Shown here: positions 24,373 to 33,233 of the stretch, piece by piece | How the letters are laid out: the number at the start of each line of letters is the position of its first letter | Position numbering within the stretch: position 1 is the first letter of the stretch | DNA from: CAZOOK01 sp964581385 | GTDB lineage: Bacteria > Pseudomonadota > Gammaproteobacteria > Nevskiales > Nevskiaceae | Length of the DNA: 64,000 nucleotides | Reading direction: 5' to 3' | NCBI GenBank assembly: GCA_964581385.1 | Contig: CAZOOK010000011.1 | Span: forward strand, 1 to 64,000 | Notes under the pieces: model-generated | Databases searched by the model: none | What the model saw: only the letters and a program-made list of their open reading frames with translations | What the model was told of the DNA's origin: nothing | Position numbers and translations under genes: made by a program

Positions 24373-27164
24373 GCTTCGCCGCCCCCATCGTGGCTGCGGT
24401 CCCAGTTCGGACCGATTCCCCAGTTCGCAACGATCGGAACCTCCAGCTTCGCGATCCGGCACATGCGTTCGGCGATACCCTGTGCCAACTCGCCGATTTG
24501 CGCATGGGGACCTTCGAACACCAGTTCGTCGTGCACCTGCAGGATCATCCGGATCGGCGGCGCGTACTGGGCAAGCCAGCCGTGCAGATCGATCATCGCC
24601 AACTTGATCAGGTCGGCAGCCGTACCTTGCAGTGGCGCATTGATGGCGATGCGTTCGGCATAGCCGCGCGCGGCGGCATTGCGCGAGTCGATATCTTTCA
24701 GATAAAGACGGCGCCCGAATAGCGTTTCGACATAGCGGCGTTCGCGCGCCTGCACGCGCGTCTCTTCCATATAGCGCTTCACACCCGGGTAGCGCGCGAA
24801 AAACGTCTCCATGTAACTCTGTGCTTCGGCGCGTCCGATGCCGAGCTGGCGCGCCAGACCGAAGGCCGATATGCCGTAGATCAGTCCGAAATTGATCGCT
24901 TTCGCGGCGCGGCGCTGCTCACTGTGGACTTGTTCCAGCGGGAGTCCGAACACTTCGGCGGCCGTCGCCTGATGGATGTCGAGACCTTTGGCGAATGCCT
25001 CGCGCAGGCGCGGATCGGCCGATAGATGCGCCATCAATCGCAGTTCGATCTGCGAATAGTCAACCGATAGAAGTGCGCTGCCGGGCTCAGCAATGAATGC
25101 TTCGCGAATACGCCGCCCCTCGGCGGTGCGGATCGGGATGTTTTGCAGATTCGGATCGGACGACGACAGCCGGCCGGTCGCGGCCACCGCCTGGTGGTAA
25201 CTGGTATGGATTCGTCCCGTCTGCGGATTGACCTGTAATGGCAGCGAATCCGCGTAGGTCGAGCGCAGCTTCGACAAGCCGCGCCAATCGAGAATCAATC
25301 GCGGTAGCGCATGTGTGGCGGCGAGCTGTTCGAGCACCTCTTCGGCGGTCGAGGGATCGCCTTTCGGCGTCTTGCCAAGCACCGGCAATTGCAGCTTCTC
25401 GTAGAGAATCGTTTGCAGCTGCTTTGGCGAACCCAGATTGAATTCGCCGCCCGCTTCCCGAAACGCCTGCGCCTGCGTCTCATTCATGCGCAACGCCAGC
25501 TCGGTGCCGATGCGCGTGAGCAGGTCACTATCGATCTTCATGCCGTCACGTTCCATGCATGCCAGCACCGGCACGAGCGGCATTTCGATCGTCTCAAACA
25601 CGTGCTTCAGCGCGGCAACTTCGCAAACGCGCGGATATAGCATGTGGTGCAGACGCAACGTGATGTCCGCGTCCTCGGCGGAATATTCGGTGGCCTTGTC
25701 GATCGAAACCTGATTGAACGTGATCTGTGATTTGCCCTTGCCGGCGACATCCTCGTAGTGAATCGTGCGGTGGTTCAGATATTTTTCCGCGAGCGTGTCC
25801 ATGTCGTGACGGTTGCCGGCCGCGTCGAGCACGTAACTTTCGAGCATCGTGTCGAACGCCACGCCGCGCACTTCGATGCCGTGGCGCGCGAGCACATTGA
25901 GGTCGTACTTGATGTGTTGGCCGACCTTTGGCTTGCGCACATCTTCAAGCAGAGGCTTTAATTTCTTCAGTACCTCGTCGCATGGCAACTGTGGCGGCGC
26001 GCCAAGATAGTCATGCGCGACGGGTACGTACCAACCGGCACCCGCGGTCACCGCGAACGACAGCCCGACCAGCCGGGCGCGCATCGAATCGAGGCTGTCG
26101 GTTTCGGTATCCACGCAGATCAGTTCTGCCTGCTCGAGCTGTTTCAGCATCGCCGCCAACGCAGCCTCGTCGAGCACCGCCTCCGCGCGCGTGCGCGGCG
26201 AATCGATCGCTGCTGTTTGTTCGCCGGGCGAATTCGCACCGTCAGGCGTATGACCCGCCGGGCTCGTGTGCTCAGTTCCCGCTTCCGCTGCTTTCGCTTC
26301 CGCGCCATCGAGTTCAGCCAGCAATCTTCCGAAGCCAAACTGCCGATAGAGCTCGCGCAACCGGTCCGCGTCCGGTTCCGACGACACCAGTGCATCCAGT
26401 ATGACGGGCAGCTCCACATCGCAAGCGATGGTGGCCAGCTTTTGCGCCATCGGCAGTTGATTGCGCGCGATGCAGTCGCGCAGGTTTTCGCCGGCCTTGC
26501 CGGTGATATCGGCTGCATGCGCGACGATTCCGGCCAGCGAGCCATGCTCCTTGAGCCACTTCGCCGCCGTCTTCGGACCGACCATTGGCACGCCAGGAAT
26601 GTTGTCGCTGGTATCGCCCACCAACGCAAGGTAATCGACGATGCGTTCCGGCGGCACACCGAATTTCTCCTCGACGCCGGCTGCGTCGAGCCGACGGTTC
26701 TTCATGGTGTCGAGCAAATGCACACGCGCATCGACGAGCTGCGCCATGTCTTTGTCGCTGGTGACAATCAGCACGTCGTGGCCAGCGTCCTCGGCGCGCT
26801 TCGCCAGTGTACCGATCACATCGTCAGCTTCGACCCCATCGACTTGGAGCAGTGGCAGCCCGAGTGCGCGCACGACGTCGACTACGCCTGCGAATTGCGA
26901 CGACAAATCCTCCGGCGTCGCATCGCGGTTCGCCTTGTAATCCACATAGATTTCGTCGCGAAAGGTTTTGCCCGGCGCGTCGAACACCACCGCGATGCGT
27001 GCCGGGCGGTATTCACGCAGCAGGCGCCGCAGCATGTTGACCATGCCGTAGATCGCGCCGGTCGGCTGACCGGCGGAACTAGTCAGCGGTGGCAACGCAT
27101 GGAACGCACGAAACAGCCAGCCTGACGCGTCGATCAGGATGATTGGCTGCTTGGCGGCGCTCAC
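24363..27164 (-). CDS. polA: DNA polymerase I
   Basis: Replication and repair polymerase with 5'-3' exonuclease, 3'-5' proofreading and polymerase domains. The 933-aa protein (E. coli 928) begins PIILIDASGWLFRAFHALP and has YKANRDATPEDL and VEADDVIGTLA in the 5' nuclease domain (about 1-290). CVDTETDSLDSM, near residue 348, keeps the Asp/Glu pair of the proofreading domain. The polymerase domain has SVDYSQIELRLMAHLS (motif A), RRAAKAINFGLIYG (motif B) and LQVHDELVFEG (motif C). The start is GTG 27164, which overlaps the lysA stop (GTGA) and has GGAGA upstream; the frame is open seven codons further. Last gene of lptM-lysA-polA. Confidence 0.97.
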   Translation of the reverse strand: MSAAKQPIILIDASGWLFRAFHALPPLTSSAGQPTGAIYGMVNMLRRLLREYRPARIAVVFDAPGKTFRDEIYVDYKANRDATPEDLSSQFAGVVDVVRALGLPLLQVDGVEADDVIGTLAKRAEDAGHDVLIVTSDKDMAQLVDARVHLLDTMKNRRLDAAGVEEKFGVPPERIVDYLALVGDTSDNIPGVPMVGPKTAAKWLKEHGSLAGIVAHAADITGKAGENLRDCIARNQLPMAQKLATIACDVELPVILDALVSSEPDADRLRELYRQFGFGRLLAELDGAEAKAAEAGTEHTSPAGHTPDGANSPGEQTAAIDSPRTRAEAVLDEAALAAMLKQLEQAELICVDTETDSLDSMRARLVGLSFAVTAGAGWYVPVAHDYLGAPPQLPCDEVLKKLKPLLEDVRKPKVGQHIKYDLNVLARHGIEVRGVAFDTMLESYVLDAAGNRHDMDTLAEKYLNHRTIHYEDVAGKGKSQITFNQVSIDKATEYSAEDADITLRLHHMLYPRVCEVAALKHVFETIEMPLVPVLACMERDGMKIDSDLLTRIGTELALRMNETQAQAFREAGGEFNLGSPKQLQTILYEKLQLPVLGKTPKGDPSTAEEVLEQLAATHALPRLILDWRGLSKLRSTYADSLPLQVNPQTGRIHTSYHQAVAATGRLSSSDPNLQNIPIRTAEGRRIREAFIAEPGSALLSVDYSQIELRLMAHLSADPRLREAFAKGLDIHQATAAEVFGLPLEQVHSEQRRAAKAINFGLIYGISAFGLARQLGIGRAEAQSYMETFFARYPGVKRYMEETRVQARERRYVETLFGRRLYLKDIDSRNAAARGYAERIAINAPLQGTAADLIKLAMIDLHGWLAQYAPPIRMILQVHDELVFEGPHAQIGELAQGIAERMCRIAKLEVPIVANWGIGPNWDRSHDGGGEARS

Positions 27165-28408
27165 AGCAGCGCTTCTCCGCGCCACAAGTCCTCGTAAGTC
27201 TCGCGTGATCTTGCAAGATGCACGTTCTCGCCATCGACGAGCAGCTCCGCCACGCGCGGACGCGAGTTGTAGTTGCCGCTCATGACGAAACCATAGGCGC
27301 CCGCCGTACGGATCGCCAAAAGATCACCCTCGGCGAGTGCGAGTTCGCGATCCTTGCCGAGCCAATCCCCGGTCTCGCAGACCGGGCCGACGATATCCCA
27401 GACGGGAGTCGTCGCCGCGCCGACGCGCGGACGCACCGGGACGATGTCGTGCCAAGCCTTGTACAGCGACGGCCGCAACAGGTCGTTCATCGCGGCGTCG
27501 ACGATCGCGAAATTCTTGTGCGCGGTCGGCTTCAGCAATTCGACGCGCGTCAGCAGCACCCCCGCGTTGCCGGCGATCGCGCGCCCTGGTTCCGTCATCA
27601 CCCTGAGTCCACGGCCCTGGAGTTTCGGTCGCAGCGCCTGCGCCCATGCTGCGGGCTCCGGCGGATTCTCATCGCGGTAGCGCACGCCGAGTCCGCCACC
27701 GACATCGATGTGCTGCAGCTTGATGCCGCGCATCGCAAGCCGCTCAATGAGCGCGAGCACGCGATCGAGCGCATCGAGAAACGGTGACAACTCGCACAGC
27801 TGCGAACCGATATGACAATCGACACCGTGCACGACCACGCCCGGCAGCAGGTTCGCCATGTCGTACAACCGCTCGGCTTCCGCGATATCCACGCCAAACT
27901 TGTTGTCCTTGAGCCCGGTCGAGATGTACGGGTGCGTCTTTGCATCGACATCCGGATTCACGCGCAGCGCGATGTTGGCGCGCGCACCGCGCGCGGCGGC
28001 AATGCCGGAGATGCGCTTCAGTTCCGCTTCTGACTCGACGTTGAAGCAAAAAATGCCAGCGTCCAGAGCAGCCTCGATTTCGTCCGGGTGCTTGCCAACG
28101 CCGGAGAACACCACCTTGGACGGATCGCCGCCTGCGCGTAGCACGCGCGCGAGTTCGCCGCCGGAGACAATGTCGAAGCCACTGCCGAGCCTGGCTAGCA
28201 CTTGCAGTACCGCAAGATTGGAGTTCGCTTTCACCGCATAGAACACACCGTGGTCGATGCCGGCCAGGGCATCGTCGAAGGCCCGATAGTGCCGTTCCAG
28301 CGTCGCACGCGAATAGACGTAACACGGCGTACCGAAGCGCGCAGCAATGTCGGTCAGCGAAACTTGCTCGGCGTAGAGCTCACCGTCGCGATAGTTGAAG
28401 TGGTCCAC
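27161..28408 (-). CDS. lysA: Diaminopimelate decarboxylase
   Basis: Last enzyme of lysine synthesis: decarboxylates meso-diaminopimelate to L-lysine using PLP. The 415-aa protein has the PLP lysine in FYAVKANSN (Lys60), and downstream GSGFDIVSGGELARVL, HCHIGSQL-type CHIGSQ, HIDVGGGLGVRY and the C-terminal CETGDWLGKDR with the catalytic Cys, then GAYGFVMSGNYNSRPRVAELLV. The start is GTG at 28408, 3 nt after the lptM stop, with no obvious ribosome-binding site, so translation is probably coupled. dapF, often next to lysA, is not here. Confidence 0.96.
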   Translation of the reverse strand: MDHFNYRDGELYAEQVSLTDIAARFGTPCYVYSRATLERHYRAFDDALAGIDHGVFYAVKANSNLAVLQVLARLGSGFDIVSGGELARVLRAGGDPSKVVFSGVGKHPDEIEAALDAGIFCFNVESEAELKRISGIAAARGARANIALRVNPDVDAKTHPYISTGLKDNKFGVDIAEAERLYDMANLLPGVVVHGVDCHIGSQLCELSPFLDALDRVLALIERLAMRGIKLQHIDVGGGLGVRYRDENPPEPAAWAQALRPKLQGRGLRVMTEPGRAIAGNAGVLLTRVELLKPTAHKNFAIVDAAMNDLLRPSLYKAWHDIVPVRPRVGAATTPVWDIVGPVCETGDWLGKDRELALAEGDLLAIRTAGAYGFVMSGNYNSRPRVAELLVDGENVHLARSRETYEDLWRGEALL

Positions 28409-28411
28409 AGT

Positions 28412-28657
28412 TCAGTTGGCCGGTACGGTGGGGGGAGGAGAGATGGAGGTTGGCGGCGGTGGCATCGTCGGTGAAGTAGATTCGACCTGCTTGGCGGGCT
28501 GTGATACGGAGCCGGCGCTTGAATCCTGCTTCGTCGGTTGCCCGCTGCCGGTAGACGTCGCCGGCTTAGGGAATTGCAGCGGACCGGTCTGGCCGCATGC
28601 AGTGACCAGCAGCGCCGCGAATATGAGGCTGAATATTAGGCTTGCAAGAAGACGCAT
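28412..28657 (-). CDS. lptM: LPS translocon maturation lipoprotein LptM (YifL)
   Basis: An 81-aa outer-membrane lipoprotein. Signal peptide LLASLIFSLIFAALLVTA is followed by Cys21 and the family hallmark CGQTGPLQFPK; in E. coli the equivalent CGQKGPLYFP segment helps LptD fold and form its disulphides. The remainder is a Ser/Thr/Pro/Gln-rich tail. It lies immediately before lysA, a common place for this gene. The LptM name rests on the short conserved motif and the context, which agree. Confidence 0.85.
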   Translation of the reverse strand: MRLLASLIFSLIFAALLVTACGQTGPLQFPKPATSTGSGQPTKQDSSAGSVSQPAKQVESTSPTMPPPPTSISPPPTVPAN

Positions 28658-28798
28658 GGTGAAATTCAGTGCGGGCCGCGTTTCAGGGCGGCGTGAATCC
28701 AGGGTCTGTCGTCAATCGCCTGGTCGCAGCGATCAAGCATTTGACGGCAGACCCTAGTAAGGTTGACGTGCATTTTATCCGCTTCTACCCCAGTGACC

Positions 28799-29473
28799 AT
28801 GAACATCCGTGAAACCCAGGAAGCCGTTATCATCGAACCCGCCGTTCCGGCCGTCGCCAGCGTGATCTGGCTACACGGGCTGGGCGCCGATGGCCACGAC
28901 TTTTTACCGATCGTTCCGGAACTCGACTTGCCGGCCGGCACCGGCGTGCGATTCATCTTTCCGCATGCGCCCGTGCGGCCGGTCACGATCAACGGCGGTA
29001 TGCGCATGCGCGCCTGGTTCGATATCCTCAGCACCACACGCATGGATCTTCAGGACGAAGCCGGCATTCGTGCTTCGTTACGGACTATCGATAGCTTCAT
29101 CACGCGCGAACTGACGGCCGGCATCGCGGCCGACCACATCGTCCTCGCCGGCTTTTCGCAGGGCGGGGTGATCGCCCTGCATGCGGGATTGCGTTTTCCG
29201 CTGCGCCTCGGTGGCATCCTTGCGCTGTCTACATTTCTGCCGATGGCCGACTCGCTCACCGCGGAACGGCACGCAGCCAATGCCGACCTGCCAATACTGA
29301 TGTGTCACGGCGAAGACGACGCTGTGTTACCGCTATGGCTGGGCACCATGGCGCGCGATTTCCTGCGTAGCATCGGCTATGCAGTGGATTGGCATGAGTA
29401 TCCGATGCAACACCAAGTCTGCGCTGAGGAGATCGAACAGATCGGGCTGTGGATTACGCAGCGGCTCGTTTGA
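28799..29473 (+). CDS. Carboxylesterase/phospholipase of the alpha/beta-hydrolase 2 family
   Basis: A 224-aa serine hydrolase like Pseudomonas carboxylesterase II. The catalytic triad is visible: nucleophile Ser120 in GFSQGG, Asp174 in GEDDAVLP, and His205 in MQHQVC. The oxyanion segment VIWLHGLGADGHDFLPIVPEL and the FPHAPVRPVTINGGMRMRAWFD segment are hallmarks of this family. No signal peptide, so cytoplasmic; hydrolyses short-chain esters or lysophospholipids. ATG 28799 was preferred over an upstream in-frame TTG. Divergent from lptM, convergent with tamB. Confidence 0.9.
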   Translation: MNIRETQEAVIIEPAVPAVASVIWLHGLGADGHDFLPIVPELDLPAGTGVRFIFPHAPVRPVTINGGMRMRAWFDILSTTRMDLQDEAGIRASLRTIDSFITRELTAGIAADHIVLAGFSQGGVIALHAGLRFPLRLGGILALSTFLPMADSLTAERHAANADLPILMCHGEDDAVLPLWLGTMARDFLRSIGYAVDWHEYPMQHQVCAEEIEQIGLWITQRLV

Positions 29474-29495
29474 GCGGCTCGTTTCGACGCCGAGT

Positions 29496-32400
29496 TCAGT
29501 GTCCGCGCTCGATCGTATAAATCACATCACCACCGCTGGCAACACCGGCTTCGGTCTGCACTTTGAAGCCATGGCCAAGATCGTAGAGCAGGCGGAACGT
29601 CTGGCCCGGCTGGAACAGGCTGACGCCGTAGCTGACAAACAGGCGCGGCGTAAGGTATTTGCCAAGCGTTAGCTGCGCGGTCTGCGAACCGACCGGAGTG
29701 CCGCCCGGAGTCTGTGCAGCTTGCGAGCCGGCGATCAATGTGGGATCGGCGGCGACATCGGAGCCACCGGCCGGCGCGGCACCGACCGATACTTCATCAA
29801 TGCCTACGCGTTTGCCCAATTGCTGTGCGAGATAGTCGCCGCCGGTGAGACCCAGCGACAGTGCGGCACCTGAAACCAGACTGCGATCGGCAGTTGAGTT
29901 CTGGTCGAGCGGACGCCCCAGCAGCAGCCATGACAGTTGCTGTTCGCGCGCCATTGCCGGATCGGAATCGAGCGTCAGCATCGGTTTGTCGAGCGTGCCA
30001 CGCACACGTACACCGACGGTGATGTCGTCGCGTGGATGGCGCGTTGCATACAGATCCACCGCCGGTGTGGTCACTGTGCCACCGCTGAAAATCAACTGTC
30101 CGGTGTCAATGCGCAAATCCTGTCCGTACGCCTTGTATTGGCCATCGACCAGACGCACCAGGCCCTGCGCGCGCGTATCCCGTGGTGGTTCGTCGAATAC
30201 CACGACCGTGCCCTCCAGCCGCGTGGTCAGCCCGAAGCCCTTGAAGCGCACCGCATCGCCGAGCTGAAACGCAACGATTGACGACATCTTCAGCTTCGAC
30301 GCCGGCTTTTTCTGGTCCTCACCGACGATGATTTGATCGCCGCTGGTCGAAACGCCGCCTTCGAATCCTTCCGGCGTGATATCCGCCTTCGGCACGATCA
30401 GTGCACCATTGAGTTTGACGCCGTCCGCATCGCTGGTAAGACGCAGAGCCGGACTGACCCAGATGCGGGCATCGCGCGTCGCGACCGCCTGAAAGGAATC
30501 GCCGTTCAGATTCAGATCGACACGCGGCGGCACCTGCGCCGGATCGACTGTGCCAGCGAGATTGAGCGTACCGCCACCGGAATGCATCGTGCCTTTGACG
30601 GCGAGCGGACCGTCGCCATTGCCGGCAACACTGACATCGATATCTGTAATCTCGATGCCGGGCGTCGCCAGCCGCGCCGTGCCGTCCTTGAGAGCCATGT
30701 CGCCAGCGAGCCGTGGCTGTGCGATGGTGCCGGCAAAGTTCAGCTTGCCTTCGATATGTCCGCCGATCGAGCGCAGTTCGCGAATGAAGGGCCGCACGAA
30801 CGCAAGGTCCGGCACCTCGACTTGCAATTGGCCGGTCAACGCACGATCGGCCATCTGTGGAGCCGGCTCCGCCGTCACGTCGGCGCTAACGGTACCGCGT
30901 GGACTGTGCACATCGAGCACAGCGTGCAGCCGGTCGTGATCCTCATCGACATGCAGCGTCGCCGGATCGATGTCGAGCGACGGCGCGTCCGCCGTCCGGA
31001 AATGCGCGTCACTCAACCGCAAATCGGCCTTCGCGTCGCTGACGTTGCCGTCGACCCAATGGAACTCGCCGCTGCCGTTGACTTGCCCTGCCACGTCGAT
31101 CTGCGGCGGCAGTAGCGGCTTGAATCCATCCAGCTTCACGGCCTGCAACGACCAGCCGAACAGCAACCCGGGATTCAGCACCGCGCGCTGCATGTTGAAA
31201 CAGGCGCGGCCGCCGTCATTGGCGAGACAGGCCGGTTCGAGGCTGCGCCGCTGCGCGCCGAGCAGCAGACCGGCCGGCTTTTCAAGCAACCACGCTGCCA
31301 GCTGCAACGGCGCGATGCGTAGCGCGACGAGCTGACCGCCCCATTCCTCGCGCTTGCGGTCGTAGCCGCCTTGAAAGGTGATGTTGACGTCGCCGCGTTC
31401 GGTGGCCGCGTCGAGTTGCGCGTGGTGATAGACCTCGGTGCCGTCAATGCCCAGCTTGGCGTGTCCGATACGCAGGCCTACGCTCGCATCATCGGCGGTC
31501 AGCTCCACACGTGACGGGGAACGCGGCTGCACATCACCGTTCCACGCCGCTTTACCGATGCGATAGTCGAGATAGTGCAGATTCGCGGCCGTGCCATGGG
31601 TCAGCAGATGCGGATTGTCGCGCTCGCCGCTGAGCGTCATGTCGAACGCAAGCGTGCCGGAGAGGCCGGGATAAAGCGCCGCCAGATCGGGACTGTCCAG
31701 ATGTGCCTCGGCGGCGAACGGCGGGGTTACGCGACCGCTGGCGGATAGCTTGGTCGTGCCTGAAGTCAGAGTCAGCTTTTGCAGCGTCACTGTGCCTTCG
31801 CGCACGTCGCCCTGCGACGACAGCGTCAGCGGGTAATCGCGCAGCTTCGACTGCGCGAGCTGCACCTCGAACGCAATGTCGGGCAGGCCCACGGATGTAT
31901 CGCCGGAGTGCGTGGTACGCAGGTGCGCACTGCCGTTCAAATTTCCGCCCCAGCGCGGCGCGAACGCGGCCGGATCCAACTGGCTGAGCAGAAGATCGGC
32001 GTCGATGGTCAGTACGGGTGACCACACAACCGTACCTTGCGCCACTACTTTTCCCTGCGCGATCTGAAGCGTGGCTTCATCGATGTGTGCGCCGTTGAGG
32101 TCACCATGCCCGCGCGCCTTCAGTGACAGTGGATAGCCGCGCAAGGTCGAGTTCGCGATATCGGCAGTGAACACGATGCGCGGCTGGCCATCTGCGAATG
32201 TGGTTTGCGTGCTGGCGCGGGCGTTGATATCGCCGCGCCAGTCCGCGGCGAGCAGCGCGGGATCGAAGTGCTTGGTGCTGACATCCAGATTGGCGCGGAT
32301 TTGCGGCGACCAAGCGATGTCACCGCTCACGCGCGCAGTTGCCTGCGACTCGTGCAGAGTCAGCGTGTCGATGTGCACCGCGTCGAGCCCACCGCTGCCA

Positions 32401-33233
32401 CGTGCGGCAACTTGCGCGGCGAGGCCGTGCAGCAGTGCGTTTGCGTTCAGTTCAAAAGTGTAGCGATTGAGTAAACCCGAGAGCTGCGCCTCACCACGCA
32501 AATCGGTGACCGGCGCTTGTTCCGGCTGCGTTTGCATCAGCGGCCAGTGCATATCACGCCAGCGCACATGAAAATTGCTCGGCACGCGATCGACACCGAG
32601 TGTGCCGTTCATATCGACGCTGCCGCCGTCGATCGCGAGGTGTATCTGTTCTAGCAGCACACGATCCTGCGCCATGCGTGCCTGTGCATTGAGCACCACC
32701 GCGCCGGTCTCCGGCAGCGTCGTTTTCAAGCTATCGATTTCAATCCGCTCGCCGAGCCAGCGTCCAACAAGATCGGCGCTGTCGAGATTGAACAATGTTC
32801 TCTTCGACTCACTGATGGCAAGGCCGCGTAGTTGCAAGGCATCGATCACCACATCAATTGGCAGACGCACCGGCAGAACGGTTTTGCTCGGACCGGTAGC
32901 GGCAGAGGGCAAGGTGATCGTGAGCGCGTCGATTTCACTGGATGCGATATGCAGGCGCCGCCGCGCCAGCTCCAAAGGGAACCAGCGCAGGCGCACGCGA
33001 TCGGCATGGATACGCATACCGTCGGGTGTCGCGATCAGCACATCCCGCAGGTCGAGTTCGTCGCGCAGCGCACCGTTCGCCGTGCTGGCGCTGAATACGC
33101 CGCCGCCGAACCTTTCCATGCCGGCGATGACTATACGCAGACCGCTCTGCGTGGACGTCAGCACGTAAAACGCCGCGGCAATCGCCGTCGCGATCACGGC
33201 GAGCCCGAGCGCGAACCTTCGTACCCACTTCAC
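29496..33233 (-). CDS. tamB: Translocation and assembly module subunit TamB
   Basis: A 1245-aa inner-membrane-anchored protein that bridges the periplasm to TamA; involved in outer-membrane protein insertion and, in current models, phospholipid transport. It has one N-terminal membrane helix (FALGLAVIATAIAAAFYVL), a long periplasmic beta-rich repeat region and the C-terminal DUF490 domain (about 900-1245) with SWLLLGRPLDQN, ALSLGLTGGDYLAQQLGKRVGIDEVSVG and the terminal LGKYLTPRLFVSYGVSLF...LRLLYDLG-type ending. Its ATG overlaps the tamA stop by four bases, the usual tamA-tamB arrangement. Confidence 0.95.
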   Translation of the reverse strand: MKWVRRFALGLAVIATAIAAAFYVLTSTQSGLRIVIAGMERFGGGVFSASTANGALRDELDLRDVLIATPDGMRIHADRVRLRWFPLELARRRLHIASSEIDALTITLPSAATGPSKTVLPVRLPIDVVIDALQLRGLAISESKRTLFNLDSADLVGRWLGERIEIDSLKTTLPETGAVVLNAQARMAQDRVLLEQIHLAIDGGSVDMNGTLGVDRVPSNFHVRWRDMHWPLMQTQPEQAPVTDLRGEAQLSGLLNRYTFELNANALLHGLAAQVAARGSGGLDAVHIDTLTLHESQATARVSGDIAWSPQIRANLDVSTKHFDPALLAADWRGDINARASTQTTFADGQPRIVFTADIANSTLRGYPLSLKARGHGDLNGAHIDEATLQIAQGKVVAQGTVVWSPVLTIDADLLLSQLDPAAFAPRWGGNLNGSAHLRTTHSGDTSVGLPDIAFEVQLAQSKLRDYPLTLSSQGDVREGTVTLQKLTLTSGTTKLSASGRVTPPFAAEAHLDSPDLAALYPGLSGTLAFDMTLSGERDNPHLLTHGTAANLHYLDYRIGKAAWNGDVQPRSPSRVELTADDASVGLRIGHAKLGIDGTEVYHHAQLDAATERGDVNITFQGGYDRKREEWGGQLVALRIAPLQLAAWLLEKPAGLLLGAQRRSLEPACLANDGGRACFNMQRAVLNPGLLFGWSLQAVKLDGFKPLLPPQIDVAGQVNGSGEFHWVDGNVSDAKADLRLSDAHFRTADAPSLDIDPATLHVDEDHDRLHAVLDVHSPRGTVSADVTAEPAPQMADRALTGQLQVEVPDLAFVRPFIRELRSIGGHIEGKLNFAGTIAQPRLAGDMALKDGTARLATPGIEITDIDVSVAGNGDGPLAVKGTMHSGGGTLNLAGTVDPAQVPPRVDLNLNGDSFQAVATRDARIWVSPALRLTSDADGVKLNGALIVPKADITPEGFEGGVSTSGDQIIVGEDQKKPASKLKMSSIVAFQLGDAVRFKGFGLTTRLEGTVVVFDEPPRDTRAQGLVRLVDGQYKAYGQDLRIDTGQLIFSGGTVTTPAVDLYATRHPRDDITVGVRVRGTLDKPMLTLDSDPAMAREQQLSWLLLGRPLDQNSTADRSLVSGAALSLGLTGGDYLAQQLGKRVGIDEVSVGAAPAGGSDVAADPTLIAGSQAAQTPGGTPVGSQTAQLTLGKYLTPRLFVSYGVSLFQPGQTFRLLYDLGHGFKVQTEAGVASGGDVIYTIERGH